Positions 1-4,839 of a stretch of DNA of 5,571 bases are shown here, in pieces. Each line of letters begins with the position of its first letter. The first letter of the stretch is position 1. Under the pieces are notes generated by a model. That model did no database searches and was not told the origin of the DNA. It worked only from the letters and a program-made list of their open reading frames with translations. The stretch lies in assembly GCA_030670375.1 (NCBI GenBank), contig DAOVBT010000163.1, forward strand, positions 1-5,571, read 5' to 3'. Source of the stretch: Candidatus Aminicenantota bacterium (lineage in GTDB: Bacteria > Acidobacteriota > Aminicenantia > Aminicenantales > Aminicenantaceae). Made by a program: the position numbers and the translations under genes.

Positions 1-581
1 ATCTTTTCTACGACCTTCCCCGCTTCTCGGTCGATTTGTATTTTAACCTTCTCGACCCAGAAAAAAAGAATATCCTCCTGGAAACCATCCCCTCCATCCG
101 GGGCAGGATCGGCAGAGTCAAACCACAGAGAGAGAAGAGATTCACTCTTTTTTTTCTGCTTTCCTACGGAGAAAAAGAGCGAAACATCAAAGTGGAGATA
201 TCCAAACGTATTTTCCCGAACCACTATAAAGTTATGTCCTACTTAGGGATCCCCATGCTGGTCATGATCCAGGAGGATCTGTTTGCCCACAAGCTCGTCG
301 CTCTTTTAGATCGGAAGTCTCCGGCAAACAGGGACTATTTCGATCTGTGGTTCTTCATGCAAAACCATTGGGATATCAACAAAGAGATCGTCGAATTGAG
401 GACGGATCTCTCTCTGAAGGAATACCTGAAAAAATGTGAAAGAATAGTGGAAGCTATCAACGAAAAATACATCCTTCAGGGACTCGGAGAGGTGCTGAAC
501 ACGAAGCTTAAAAACTGGACCAGAGAAAACCTTAAAAAAGAATTGCTCTTTCTGATACGTTTTTACCTGGAGAATGTTTAG
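1..581 (+). CDS. AbiEii/MenT-like nucleotidyltransferase toxin, 5'-truncated by the window edge
   Basis: The open frame runs back without a stop to the first bases (first full codon at 3), so this is the C-terminal part, about 192 residues, of a longer gene. It reads LFYDLPRFSVDLYFNLL, the signature region of the AbiEii/DUF1814 nucleotidyltransferase family (type IV abortive-infection toxins; MenT relatives transfer nucleotides to tRNA). Downstream family marks are LFAHKLVALLDR, with the motif III Lys at 291-293, and RDYFDL, with the motif IV Asp residues near 333-344. The C-terminal part is helical and charged. The second acid of the usual DLD motif is Tyr (39-41), which may disable catalysis. 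The partner antitoxin (AbiEi-like) would be expected upstream, outside the window. The gene ends 17 bases from the convergent GHKL gene and no terminator is visible between them. The family call is firm; activity is doubtful. Confidence 0.85.
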   Translation, partial: LFYDLPRFSVDLYFNLLDPEKKNILLETIPSIRGRIGRVKPQREKRFTLFFLLSYGEKERNIKVEISKRIFPNHYKVMSYLGIPMLVMIQEDLFAHKLVALLDRKSPANRDYFDLWFFMQNHWDINKEIVELRTDLSLKEYLKKCERIVEAINEKYILQGLGEVLNTKLKNWTRENLKKELLFLIRFYLENV

Positions 582-598
582 GCGACAGCCTTATCAGC

Positions 599-2101
599 TC
601 ATTCCTCCGAGAAGGCGTCTTTGAGCAGCTTGCTCTGGCGGTTGAAGGCCACCCGGGGGCTCCGTGTCTCATGCATCAGCGAGATCTCTTGGGTGAGAAG
701 GCGGGCAATGTACATGACATATGTGGCGGCCTTTTTGGACTCCCTCTGAAAAAGGGGATAGTCACGGTTGACGTACACCACATTGCCCTCGGAGAAGCAT
801 TCGGGACCTGACTCACCGAAAAAGTCCAGGCAGACCGAAACGCTGCTTTCTCCCATCCTCATCCTCCTCACAATGGCGTTCGGTGTCATCTTCTTGACCA
901 GCGGATGACGGCGTTTCTTTTTCTTGGGCGTGTGTTTGACAGCTCCACCCGGCTTGACTTCGAGCTCCCGGTTCTGTTTATCCTCTCCCTTTTTTCCAGA
1001 AAATACGGCCCCGCTGCCCATATCTTGGTCGTCGCCGTAAGATATGGGCCCGAACGGGGAAAGATCGGGATTAAGCGCCAGCGATCGGTGAATCCGGTTC
1101 AAGGCCTCCTTGACGGTCCGTCCGGCCCTCCTGTCCTCTCTGCGGTCTGCCTCCCGGCCCAACGTCTTTTTGACCACAGCGATGATTTTTTCCATGATCT
1201 TCAGAAAGGCCCTGTATTCCGGTGTGTCGACCACGAAGTTGGTCCGGTCGCTGGTTATGGGGAGAAAATCGGCGTTTATCTCGCCCCGGATGCGGGAAAT
1301 TACCTTCCCCCATGTCTCCATTCCGAAAAGTGCCTTCTTGACCGTTACTCCTTTGACTTTGACATCAATGCCTAATTCCTGCATGGAGGCCATGGAGGCA
1401 GGCACGATGATGATCTCTCCGGTGACAGGGCCGAATTCGGTCCCTTCCAGTAGCGGGATTCTTCTTCCTGAAAGGCTGCGGGGGTACAGGCGGCGGCGGT
1501 TAAGAAAAACCTCAAAATTAGGGGCCTTGAGCGGGACACCCTCGATCAATTTTTTCTCTACGTCTTCAAGGTCGAACGACTTGGACAGATGTGTGAGGAT
1601 AACTGTGGTTCCATCTCCTCTTTCGGGATCGGGCTCCAGGATCTCAAGCGGCAAATGCCAGGTATCCTTGGAATCTTCCCAGCTTCGCTTGTCAAAAACG
1701 ACTCTGGCCGCAAATTCTTTATTCTGGGTTACCACGGCAAACCGGGTGGCCGCGGCCAGCGATGCAAACTTTCCGATGCCGAATTGGCCGATCCTGGGAC
1801 GGCCGAACCGGGGCGAGCGGGAGTGGACCACCTTCTCATCCGATCCGATCACAAAGTATTGCTTTAATCCTTCCAGGTCCATGCCTGTGCCGTTGTCCCT
1901 GATCTCCAGTTTGTCGGGAGAGATGTCGACATAGACCCTGGCGGCGTCTGCATCATAAGCGTTGTTGACCAGCTCCCGGAGGAGTTCGACGCTTTCAGTG
2001 TACAAGCGTTCGCCTAAGGTAACGATATGTCTTTTGTCGACTGTAACCTCAAGTTCTCTTTTTTCCTTGATTTCCATAGTTTTGACCGATATGTAGCTCA
2101 T
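599..2101 (-). CDS. GHKL (Hsp90/MutL-like) ATP-binding protein
   Basis: A 500-residue protein with a Bergerat-fold ATPase domain at about residues 25-175. The N box is ELVNNAYDADA (43-53), the G1 box DNGTGMD (69-75), the glycine lid GQFGIGKFAS (105-114), and GDGTTVILT (162-170) closes the fold. Residues ~185-312 look like the S5-like transducer domain of Hsp90/MutL/MORC-type proteins, including SDRTNF (284-289). A charged, low-complexity linker (~313-415, with a Lys/Arg cluster at 393-398) leads to a C-terminal domain with VVYVNRDYPLF (441-451) and the helical stretch YIARLLTQEISLM. Substrate and partner are unknown; such proteins occur in defence and DNA-repair settings, but nothing here fixes the role. 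No transmembrane segment or histidine-kinase H box is seen. The start is uncertain: ATG at 2101 lies on the edge of a 78-base repeat and lacks a clear Shine-Dalgarno; ATG at 2077 (residue 9) is an alternative. Confidence 0.8.
   Translation of the reverse strand: MSYISVKTMEIKEKRELEVTVDKRHIVTLGERLYTESVELLRELVNNAYDADAARVYVDISPDKLEIRDNGTGMDLEGLKQYFVIGSDEKVVHSRSPRFGRPRIGQFGIGKFASLAAATRFAVVTQNKEFAARVVFDKRSWEDSKDTWHLPLEILEPDPERGDGTTVILTHLSKSFDLEDVEKKLIEGVPLKAPNFEVFLNRRRLYPRSLSGRRIPLLEGTEFGPVTGEIIIVPASMASMQELGIDVKVKGVTVKKALFGMETWGKVISRIRGEINADFLPITSDRTNFVVDTPEYRAFLKIMEKIIAVVKKTLGREADRREDRRAGRTVKEALNRIHRSLALNPDLSPFGPISYGDDQDMGSGAVFSGKKGEDKQNRELEVKPGGAVKHTPKKKKRRHPLVKKMTPNAIVRRMRMGESSVSVCLDFFGESGPECFSEGNVVYVNRDYPLFQRESKKAATYVMYIARLLTQEISLMHETRSPRVAFNRQSKLLKDAFSEE
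1016..1049. repeat. Perfect 11-bp inverted repeat inside the GHKL gene
   Basis: GCCCATATCTT (1016-1026) and AAGATATGGGC (1039-1049) are exact reverse complements around a 12-base loop. The site falls in the linker part of the GHKL protein (residues ~352-362), where length and sequence are probably loosely constrained. The stem would form in the mRNA. No run of T follows it on either strand, so it does not look like an intrinsic terminator. Confidence 0.75.
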
Positions 2102-2175
2102 GATAAGACTATTTCGGTCCGTTTTTCAAGATTTTCTTTCAATTTTCAGTCTTGCATTTCTAGCCGTAACTCATT
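2098..2175 (+). repeat. 78-base repeat, copy A (upstream region of the decayed MNT-HEPN module)
   Basis: This stretch matches 3108-3185 at 68 of 78 positions by hand alignment, without gaps. Both copies begin with TCATGATAAG and contain the exact stretches ATTTCGGTCCGTTTT and ATTTTCAGTCTTGCATTTCT. Copy B lies just upstream of the intact MNT gene, so the repeat is most likely the old promoter/leader region of the module. In copy A its left edge includes the start codon of the GHKL gene on the other strand. Confidence 0.85.
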
Positions 2176-2275
2176 TCAAAAATTTACCTGAGGGAGGCCA
2201 TCGGTGCCTGAGTTCAATGTGGACAGAATCCGGCAATAAAGTTTTTCAGATCCAAAAACAGATATACAAGACATT
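2176..2275 (+). pseudogene. Remnant of a second MNT-HEPN toxin-antitoxin module
   Basis: Two further pieces continue copy A in the same order as the intact module. Bases 2179-2235 match 3611-3667 at 56 of 57 positions; they cover the end of the MNT gene, the GAGGGAGG ribosome site and the first codons of the HEPN gene (GTG at 2204, reading MPEFNVDRIRQ, then TAA at 2237). Bases 2238-2275 match 3981-4019, the HEPN 3' part (KVFQI.KTDIQDI), at 31 of 38 aligned positions with one base missing. Lost are about 420 bases holding the whole MNT reading frame, and about 310 bases of the HEPN middle, including its R-x4-H-x-Y motif. After 2275 similarity stops. No function is expected. Confidence 0.85.
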
Positions 2276-2311
2276 TTCGTTTGACTCGCGTGCAATGATT
2301 TGTTAGCCGGC

Positions 2312-2647
2312 TTATAATTTAGCCTCAAGAATTCTTTTCAGAAGAATATCTTCAATATTTTGCCTGGAATCGAGAACAGCCAAAACATATACTCTTTCCT
2401 CTTGTACCCTGTACATTAGCCTCCATGGGGCTATAATCAATTCACGATACTGATAAATTCCGTATTCATGCAACTCAGGGATGATTCTTCCTCGCTTAGG
2501 CGAATGATGAAGATTTGCGGTCTTTTTCTTTAGTTTATTAAGTACTTTTAGAGCATTTCTTGTACTGTCATTGGCTATGTATTCAATTATTCTGGCAAGG
2601 TCATTTTCTGCAACGCTTGCCCAAATTACTTCATATTTTTTATTCAC
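2312..2647 (-). CDS. RelE/ParE-family toxin
   Basis: A 111-residue protein of usual size for the RelE/ParE superfamily. Family marks are YEVIWASVAENDLARIIEYI (residues 5-24, the first strand and helix pair), SPKRGR (49-54), YRELIIAPWRLMYR (67-80) and VYVLAVLDSRQN (87-98). RelE relatives cut mRNA on the ribosome, whereas ParE relatives poison gyrase; the sequence alone does not separate these, and ParE-like is the closer fit by eye. It is translated from GTG (2647-2645), with GGAGA at 2651-2655 only three bases upstream. The start overlaps the end of the antitoxin gene by 8 bases, so the two are translationally coupled. No alternative start is close. The gene ends next to the MNT-HEPN remnant and no terminator is seen downstream. 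Confidence 0.88.
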   Translation of the reverse strand: MNKKYEVIWASVAENDLARIIEYIANDSTRNALKVLNKLKKKTANLHHSPKRGRIIPELHEYGIYQYRELIIAPWRLMYRVQEERVYVLAVLDSRQNIEDILLKRILEAKL

Positions 2648-2918
2648 TTTTCTCCAATTTCTTCTTGAGATTTGCGAATACTTCTGCTTGGGGTTTTGTT
2701 TTGTCTTTCTTGATTTCCTCTTCGCTTTGAGCTAGCAATTTAAGTAGGCTTAATGCATTTCTCATATTCTCATAGCTCTTGGGATCTTGCAAAACTGCTT
2801 TAGGCTCGCCGTTTTGGGTAATAATCACAGGTCTGTGCGTGTCGTTAATCTGTTTTAACAGATCAGCGGCTTTTGATTTAAGGTAAGTGATAGACTTTAT
2901 ATCTTCTGATATATTCAT
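2640..2918 (-). CDS. Phd/YefM-family antitoxin
   Basis: A 92-residue protein with the Phd/YefM N-terminal DNA-binding fold: an initial strand and helix (residues 1-25, including SKAADLLKQI), then the hallmark VIITQNGEPKAVL (31-43) and a SYENM helix start (48-52). The rest is a charged, Lys/Glu-rich tail, which in this family wraps the cognate toxin. It neutralises the downstream RelE/ParE toxin and, with it, should repress its own promoter. Start ATG at 2918 has a strong Shine-Dalgarno GGAGGA (complement of 2925-2930) six bases upstream, which settles the start. Antitoxin-first order and an 8-base overlap with the toxin are typical of type II modules. It is AT-rich compared with the GHKL and lexA genes, suggesting separate acquisition. 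Confidence 0.88.
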   Translation of the reverse strand: MNISEDIKSITYLKSKAADLLKQINDTHRPVIITQNGEPKAVLQDPKSYENMRNALSLLKLLAQSEEEIKKDKTKPQAEVFANLKKKLEKSE

Positions 2919-2930
2919 GCCACATCCTCC

Positions 2931-2958
2931 GGTCTTTTTATAATACCATATTTAGACC
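2931..2958. promoter_or_regulatory. Candidate operator over the -10 region of the TA operon
   Basis: GGTCT (2931-2935) and AGACC (2954-2958) form a short inverted repeat that brackets the -10 box. Position and symmetry fit autoregulation by a Phd-type dimer, but the arms are only five bases long, so chance is possible. Confidence 0.35.
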
Positions 2959-2967
2959 GATTATCAA
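2940..2967 (-). promoter_or_regulatory. Promoter of the phd-parE-type operon
   Basis: On the minus strand TTGATA (complement of 2962-2967) and TATTAT (complement of 2940-2945) are separated by 16 bases. Transcription would start near 2933, just ahead of the GGAGGA ribosome site. Both boxes are close to the sigma-70 consensus. This is prediction from sequence only. Confidence 0.55.
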
Positions 2968-2992
2968 GTTTTTCATGCCAATATTTGCGCAA

Positions 2993-3027
2993 GGAGATCA
3001 CCAGATCTCCAATTTTCTATTTTTATG
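2993..3027 (+). terminator. Possible intrinsic terminator, orphan
   Basis: GGAGATC (2993-2999) and GATCTCC (3004-3010) form a 7-bp stem with an ACCA loop, followed on the plus strand by a T-rich tract (AATTTTCTATTTTTATG). The shape fits a Rho-independent terminator, but no rightward gene ends near it. It may insulate the MNT-HEPN operon or be left over from a lost gene. Confidence 0.35.
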
Positions 3028-3088
3028 ACCTTGGTTTGAGAAACTTCGCATACGGAAATTTTGGAAGTCTGCAGGATAAGGGTTTTTT

Positions 3089-3114
3089 TTAGGAATCCCA
3101 ATGCTGGTCATGAT
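3089..3114 (+). pseudogene. 26-base fragment of a second abiEii-like gene
   Basis: It matches 243-268 of the abiEii-like gene at 24 of 26 bases and reads LGIPMLVM in the same frame. Both differences are third-position synonymous changes (GGA/GGG, CCA/CCC), so the source was a diverged homologue rather than a fresh copy. The similarity ends at TCATGAT, exactly where the 78-base repeat begins. An in-frame stop lies a few codons upstream. Confidence 0.65.
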
Positions 3115-3185
3115 AAGATTATTTCGGTCCGTTTTCCAAGGTTTTCTTTTGATTTTCAGTCTTGCATTTCTGGTTGTATATCATT
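3108..3185 (+). repeat. 78-base repeat, copy B (leader of the intact MNT-HEPN operon)
   Basis: This is the partner of 2098-2175 (68 of 78 identical). It ends about 50 bases before the MNT start codon. Most differences between copies are transitions. A possible -35 box (TTGCAT, 3162-3167) lies inside it. Confidence 0.85.
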
Positions 3186-3190
3186 ATGCT
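3162..3190 (+). promoter_or_regulatory. Weak candidate promoter for the MNT-HEPN operon
   Basis: TTGCAT (3162-3167) and TATGCT (3185-3190) are 17 bases apart and lie about 45 bases before the MNT start. Only the TTG of the -35 box and four of six -10 bases match consensus. In the decayed copy A the TTGCAT is kept but the -10 is lost. Confidence 0.25.
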
Positions 3191-3235
3191 AAAATCAAAT
3201 AACTCAGAAAAATGGATAAATCAGTGGTATAGGTA

Positions 3236-3643
3236 ATGATTTTAAAAGATTCCGCTAAGGAAAAGATTATCCGGGAACTCCGAAATCGCCTGTCTAAGGA
3301 AAAAAACATTGTTTTTGCCTACCTGCACGGCTCTTTTTTGGATGAAAACGACTTTAATGACGTCGATATTGCTATTTTCTTGGACCAAAAAACGTCAGAA
3401 CCGAATCCCGTTGATTTTGAGATATCTTTATCTTTAAAGCTCGAGAAATCTCTGAATGTTTCTGTCGATGCTAAAATTCTGAATTTCTCCCCTTTGAGTT
3501 TTCGCTACCATGCAACAAAGGGAAAGTTGATTCTCAGTCGTGATGAGGCCATCAGAGAAAATTTCCTATGTCGCACATGGAGTGATTATTTTGATTTTAA
3601 ACCCGTATCTAAAATTTATCTGAGGGAGGCCATCGGTGCCTGA
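3236..3643 (+). CDS. mntA: MNT-type nucleotidyltransferase antitoxin (MntA-like)
   Basis: A 135-residue minimal nucleotidyltransferase of the MntA group. The catalytic pattern is visible: HGSF (31-34) with Gly32-Ser33, then DVD with Asp42 and Asp44, and the third acid in SVDAKILN (Asp78), followed by the usual FRYHATKGKLILSRD stretch. In studied MntA-HepT pairs the antitoxin adds AMP to the tyrosine of the HEPN toxin and so silences it; the same is inferred here because all three acids are intact. The start ATG at 3236 has only a weak AGG close upstream. The gene overlaps the HEPN gene by 8 bases. Order (MNT first, HEPN second) is common but not universal. A decayed second copy of this module lies at 2098-2275, lacking this whole frame. 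Confidence 0.88.
   Translation: MILKDSAKEKIIRELRNRLSKEKNIVFAYLHGSFLDENDFNDVDIAIFLDQKTSEPNPVDFEISLSLKLEKSLNVSVDAKILNFSPLSFRYHATKGKLILSRDEAIRENFLCRTWSDYFDFKPVSKIYLREAIGA
3622..3629 (+). promoter_or_regulatory. Strong ribosome binding site for the HEPN gene
   Basis: GAGGGAGG lies inside the end of the MNT frame, six bases before the GTG at 3636, and decides that start. It is conserved exactly in the decayed copy (2190-2197). Confidence 0.75.
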
Positions 3644-4064
3644 GTTCAATGTGGACAGAATCCGGCAGCTCTTGGGCGAGATCAACTCTTCTCTGCACAA
3701 ACTCAATGGATATGCCGAATTATCAGAAAAAGAATTTCTTTTGAATATCGATAAAGTCGACAGCGCCAAATACAATCTGATCGTTGCCATTGAAGGGGCA
3801 ATCGATATCTGCAACCACATTGTTGCCAGAGCCGGGGGAAGGGCTCCGCATGATCATGCAGACTGTTTCGAGGTCCTCAGAGAGTTGAAAATTCTGTCTG
3901 ATGATTTTGTGGAGCGGTTAAAAAGCATGGCCAAATTCAGAAATTTGCTTGTGCATTTATACTGGAAAGTGGATGACCGGAAAGTCTTTCAAATACTCAA
4001 GACGGATATTCAAGACATTAAGGAATATATAAAGGAAATAAATAAGCTGATAGTCGAAGACTAA
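3636..4064 (+). CDS. hepT: HEPN-domain toxin (HepT-like ribonuclease)
   Basis: A 142-residue, all-helical HEPN protein (HepT/DUF86 group). The active-site motif R-x4-H-x-Y is present as RNLLVHLY, with Arg102, His107 and Tyr109; Tyr109 is the residue that MntA-type partners AMPylate in studied systems. HepT dimers act as RNases on RNA in the cytoplasm; the specific target here is unknown. The N-terminal helix pair (residues 5-60) contains the conserved AKYNLIVAIEGAIDICNHI segment. Translation starts at GTG 3636, set by GAGGGAGG six bases upstream, and is coupled to the MNT gene by an 8-base overlap. The C terminus is a charged helix (IKEYIKEINKL). The length is normal and the gene appears intact. 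Confidence 0.9.
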   Translation: MPEFNVDRIRQLLGEINSSLHKLNGYAELSEKEFLLNIDKVDSAKYNLIVAIEGAIDICNHIVARAGGRAPHDHADCFEVLRELKILSDDFVERLKSMAKFRNLLVHLYWKVDDRKVFQILKTDIQDIKEYIKEINKLIVED

Positions 4065-4119
4065 ATTTTCATATATCGTTTCCTTCCAGTTCAAGGATCG
4101 CAAAAATTTCATTTTCCGC

Positions 4120-4148
4120 TTGACAAACCCCATTGAAGTGCTTATTTT
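4120..4148 (+). promoter_or_regulatory. lexA promoter
   Basis: A perfect TTGACA -35 box (4120-4125) is followed after exactly 17 bases by TATTTT (4143-4148). Transcription would start near 4155, directly at the 12-base tandem repeat, leaving almost no leader before lexA. Confidence 0.65.
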
Positions 4149-4152
4149 ATAT

Positions 4153-4176
4153 ATGGTGAACAAAATGGTGAACAAA
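4153..4176 (+). repeat. Tandem 12-base repeat at the lexA start; candidate LexA operator
   Basis: ATGGTGAACAAA occurs twice back to back (4153-4164, 4165-4176). It overlaps the predicted transcription start and supplies two possible in-frame start codons. Read as a DNA site it gives two GTGAAC half-sites 12 bases apart; direct-repeat GAAC/GTTC half-sites are known for LexA in some phyla (GTTC-N7-GTTC in Alphaproteobacteria). I see no CTGT-N8-ACAG or GAAC-N4-GTTC box nearby. The operator role is inferred. Confidence 0.5.
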
Positions 4177-4782
4177 CTCAGGAAGAAACTGACAGAAAAA
4201 CAGGAAAAGATTCTGGAGGCTCTCGAAGCTTTTATTCTCGAGCATGGATATTCGCCCACAATCCGCCAACTAGGCAAGTTGGTCAAGATCGCCAGCCCGT
4301 CGGCCGTGTACAAGCACATCCTGAGCCTGGAGAAAAAGGGTTACCTGAGAAGAGCAAAGGGAGAAGTGCAGCTCACAGGCTCTCCGTCTCCGACAGAGGC
4401 GCTGACCAAGGTGCCGCTTGTGGGACTTGTTCCGGCCGGTGACCCTCGAGAGGTGTTTGATACATCCGGAGGGGCGGTGGATGTTCCCGACTGGATGGTC
4501 GGCCGCCGCAAGGGCAACATCTTCTGTGTCTCGGTCGATGGAAAGAGCATGGTGGATGCCTACATCGATGACGGGGACCGGGTGCTGGTGGAGCGGACCA
4601 ACACGGCCAGCTCCGGCGAGATGGTAGTGGCCCTCCTGGATGACGGTTCGGTGACGCTCAAACGGTTGAGGATAGACAACGGCGACATCTCCCTCGTTCC
4701 CGAGAACCCGGAGTTCCGCCCGATCCGGGTCAAAGAACTCAAGGTGTTGGGGCGGGTGATCGGGGTGCTGCGGAAATACTGA
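4165..4782 (+). CDS. lexA: LexA SOS repressor / self-cleaving protease
   Basis: From ATG 4165 this is 205 residues, the usual LexA length. The N-terminal winged helix-turn-helix (residues ~8-65) shows GYSPTIRQLGKLV and the recognition helix SPSAVYKHILSLEKKGYL. The C-terminal S24 peptidase domain has the Ala91-Gly92 cleavage site (LVPAGDP), nucleophile Ser128 in DGKSM and general base Lys166 in VTLKRL. It represses SOS genes and cleaves itself when RecA filaments form. No Shine-Dalgarno is seen, so translation is nearly leaderless; ATG 4153 (209 residues, starting MVNKMVNK) is equally in frame. A TTG at 4120 is rejected as a start because it is the -35 box. It is followed after 57 bases by dinB, in a likely shared transcript. 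Confidence 0.93.
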   Translation: MVNKLRKKLTEKQEKILEALEAFILEHGYSPTIRQLGKLVKIASPSAVYKHILSLEKKGYLRRAKGEVQLTGSPSPTEALTKVPLVGLVPAGDPREVFDTSGGAVDVPDWMVGRRKGNIFCVSVDGKSMVDAYIDDGDRVLVERTNTASSGEMVVALLDDGSVTLKRLRIDNGDISLVPENPEFRPIRVKELKVLGRVIGVLRKY

Positions 4783-4808
4783 CTGTTTATCTGTCATTCT
4801 GTTTATCT
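4783..4808 (+). repeat. 10-base direct repeat between lexA and dinB
   Basis: CTGTTTATCT occurs at 4783-4792 and 4799-4808 (16-base period), starting right after the lexA stop. Its role is unknown; it is not a dyad and does not form a terminator. Confidence 0.6.
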
Positions 4809-4839
4809 AACCAACCTAAAAACTTAAAAGGTGAAGAAA

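Larger units (their letters stand above)
2919..3235. other. 317-base intergenic region between two divergent TA operons
   Basis: It holds the leftward antitoxin promoter and operator, an orphan hairpin (2993-3010), about 60 bases (3028-3088) in which I recognise nothing, a 26-base abiEii-like fragment (3089-3114), the 78-base repeat copy B (3108-3185) and the probable rightward promoter of the MNT-HEPN operon. No credible reading frame is present. Confidence 0.7.

Noticed and set aside
36..38. TTG at 36 as the start of the abiEii-like gene
   Set aside because: The frame stays open to the left edge and encodes the conserved LPRFSVD part of the family motif, so the real start is outside the window.
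905..1934. Long open frames on the plus strand (905-1375, 1110-1934) across the GHKL gene
   Set aside because: They are antisense to a gene with clear ATPase motifs, show no recognisable domain, and are explained by its GC-rich codon use.
2100..2306. A 68-codon plus-strand frame starting with a hydrophobic stretch
   Set aside because: It runs across the deletion joints of the MNT-HEPN remnant and, in the HEPN blocks, uses a different frame from the HEPN gene, so it is a by-product of decay. Only the first ~25 codons resemble copy B, which has no start in that frame beyond the abiEii fragment.
4081..4096. Small hairpin TCCTT/AAGGA after the HEPN gene, looking slightly like a tRNA T-arm or terminator
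   Set aside because: The stem is only five bases, no other tRNA arm is present, and the following tract is not a clean T run.
4120..4164. TTG at 4120 as the lexA start
   Set aside because: The TTG is part of a perfect TTGACA -35 box with a 17-base spacer to TATTTT, and the added residues do not resemble LexA N termini.
4270..4797. Minus-strand open frames over lexA (4270-4797, 4341-4550, 4560-4742) and plus-strand frame 4418-4627
   Set aside because: All are shadows of lexA, whose catalytic and DNA-binding motifs are unmistakable.
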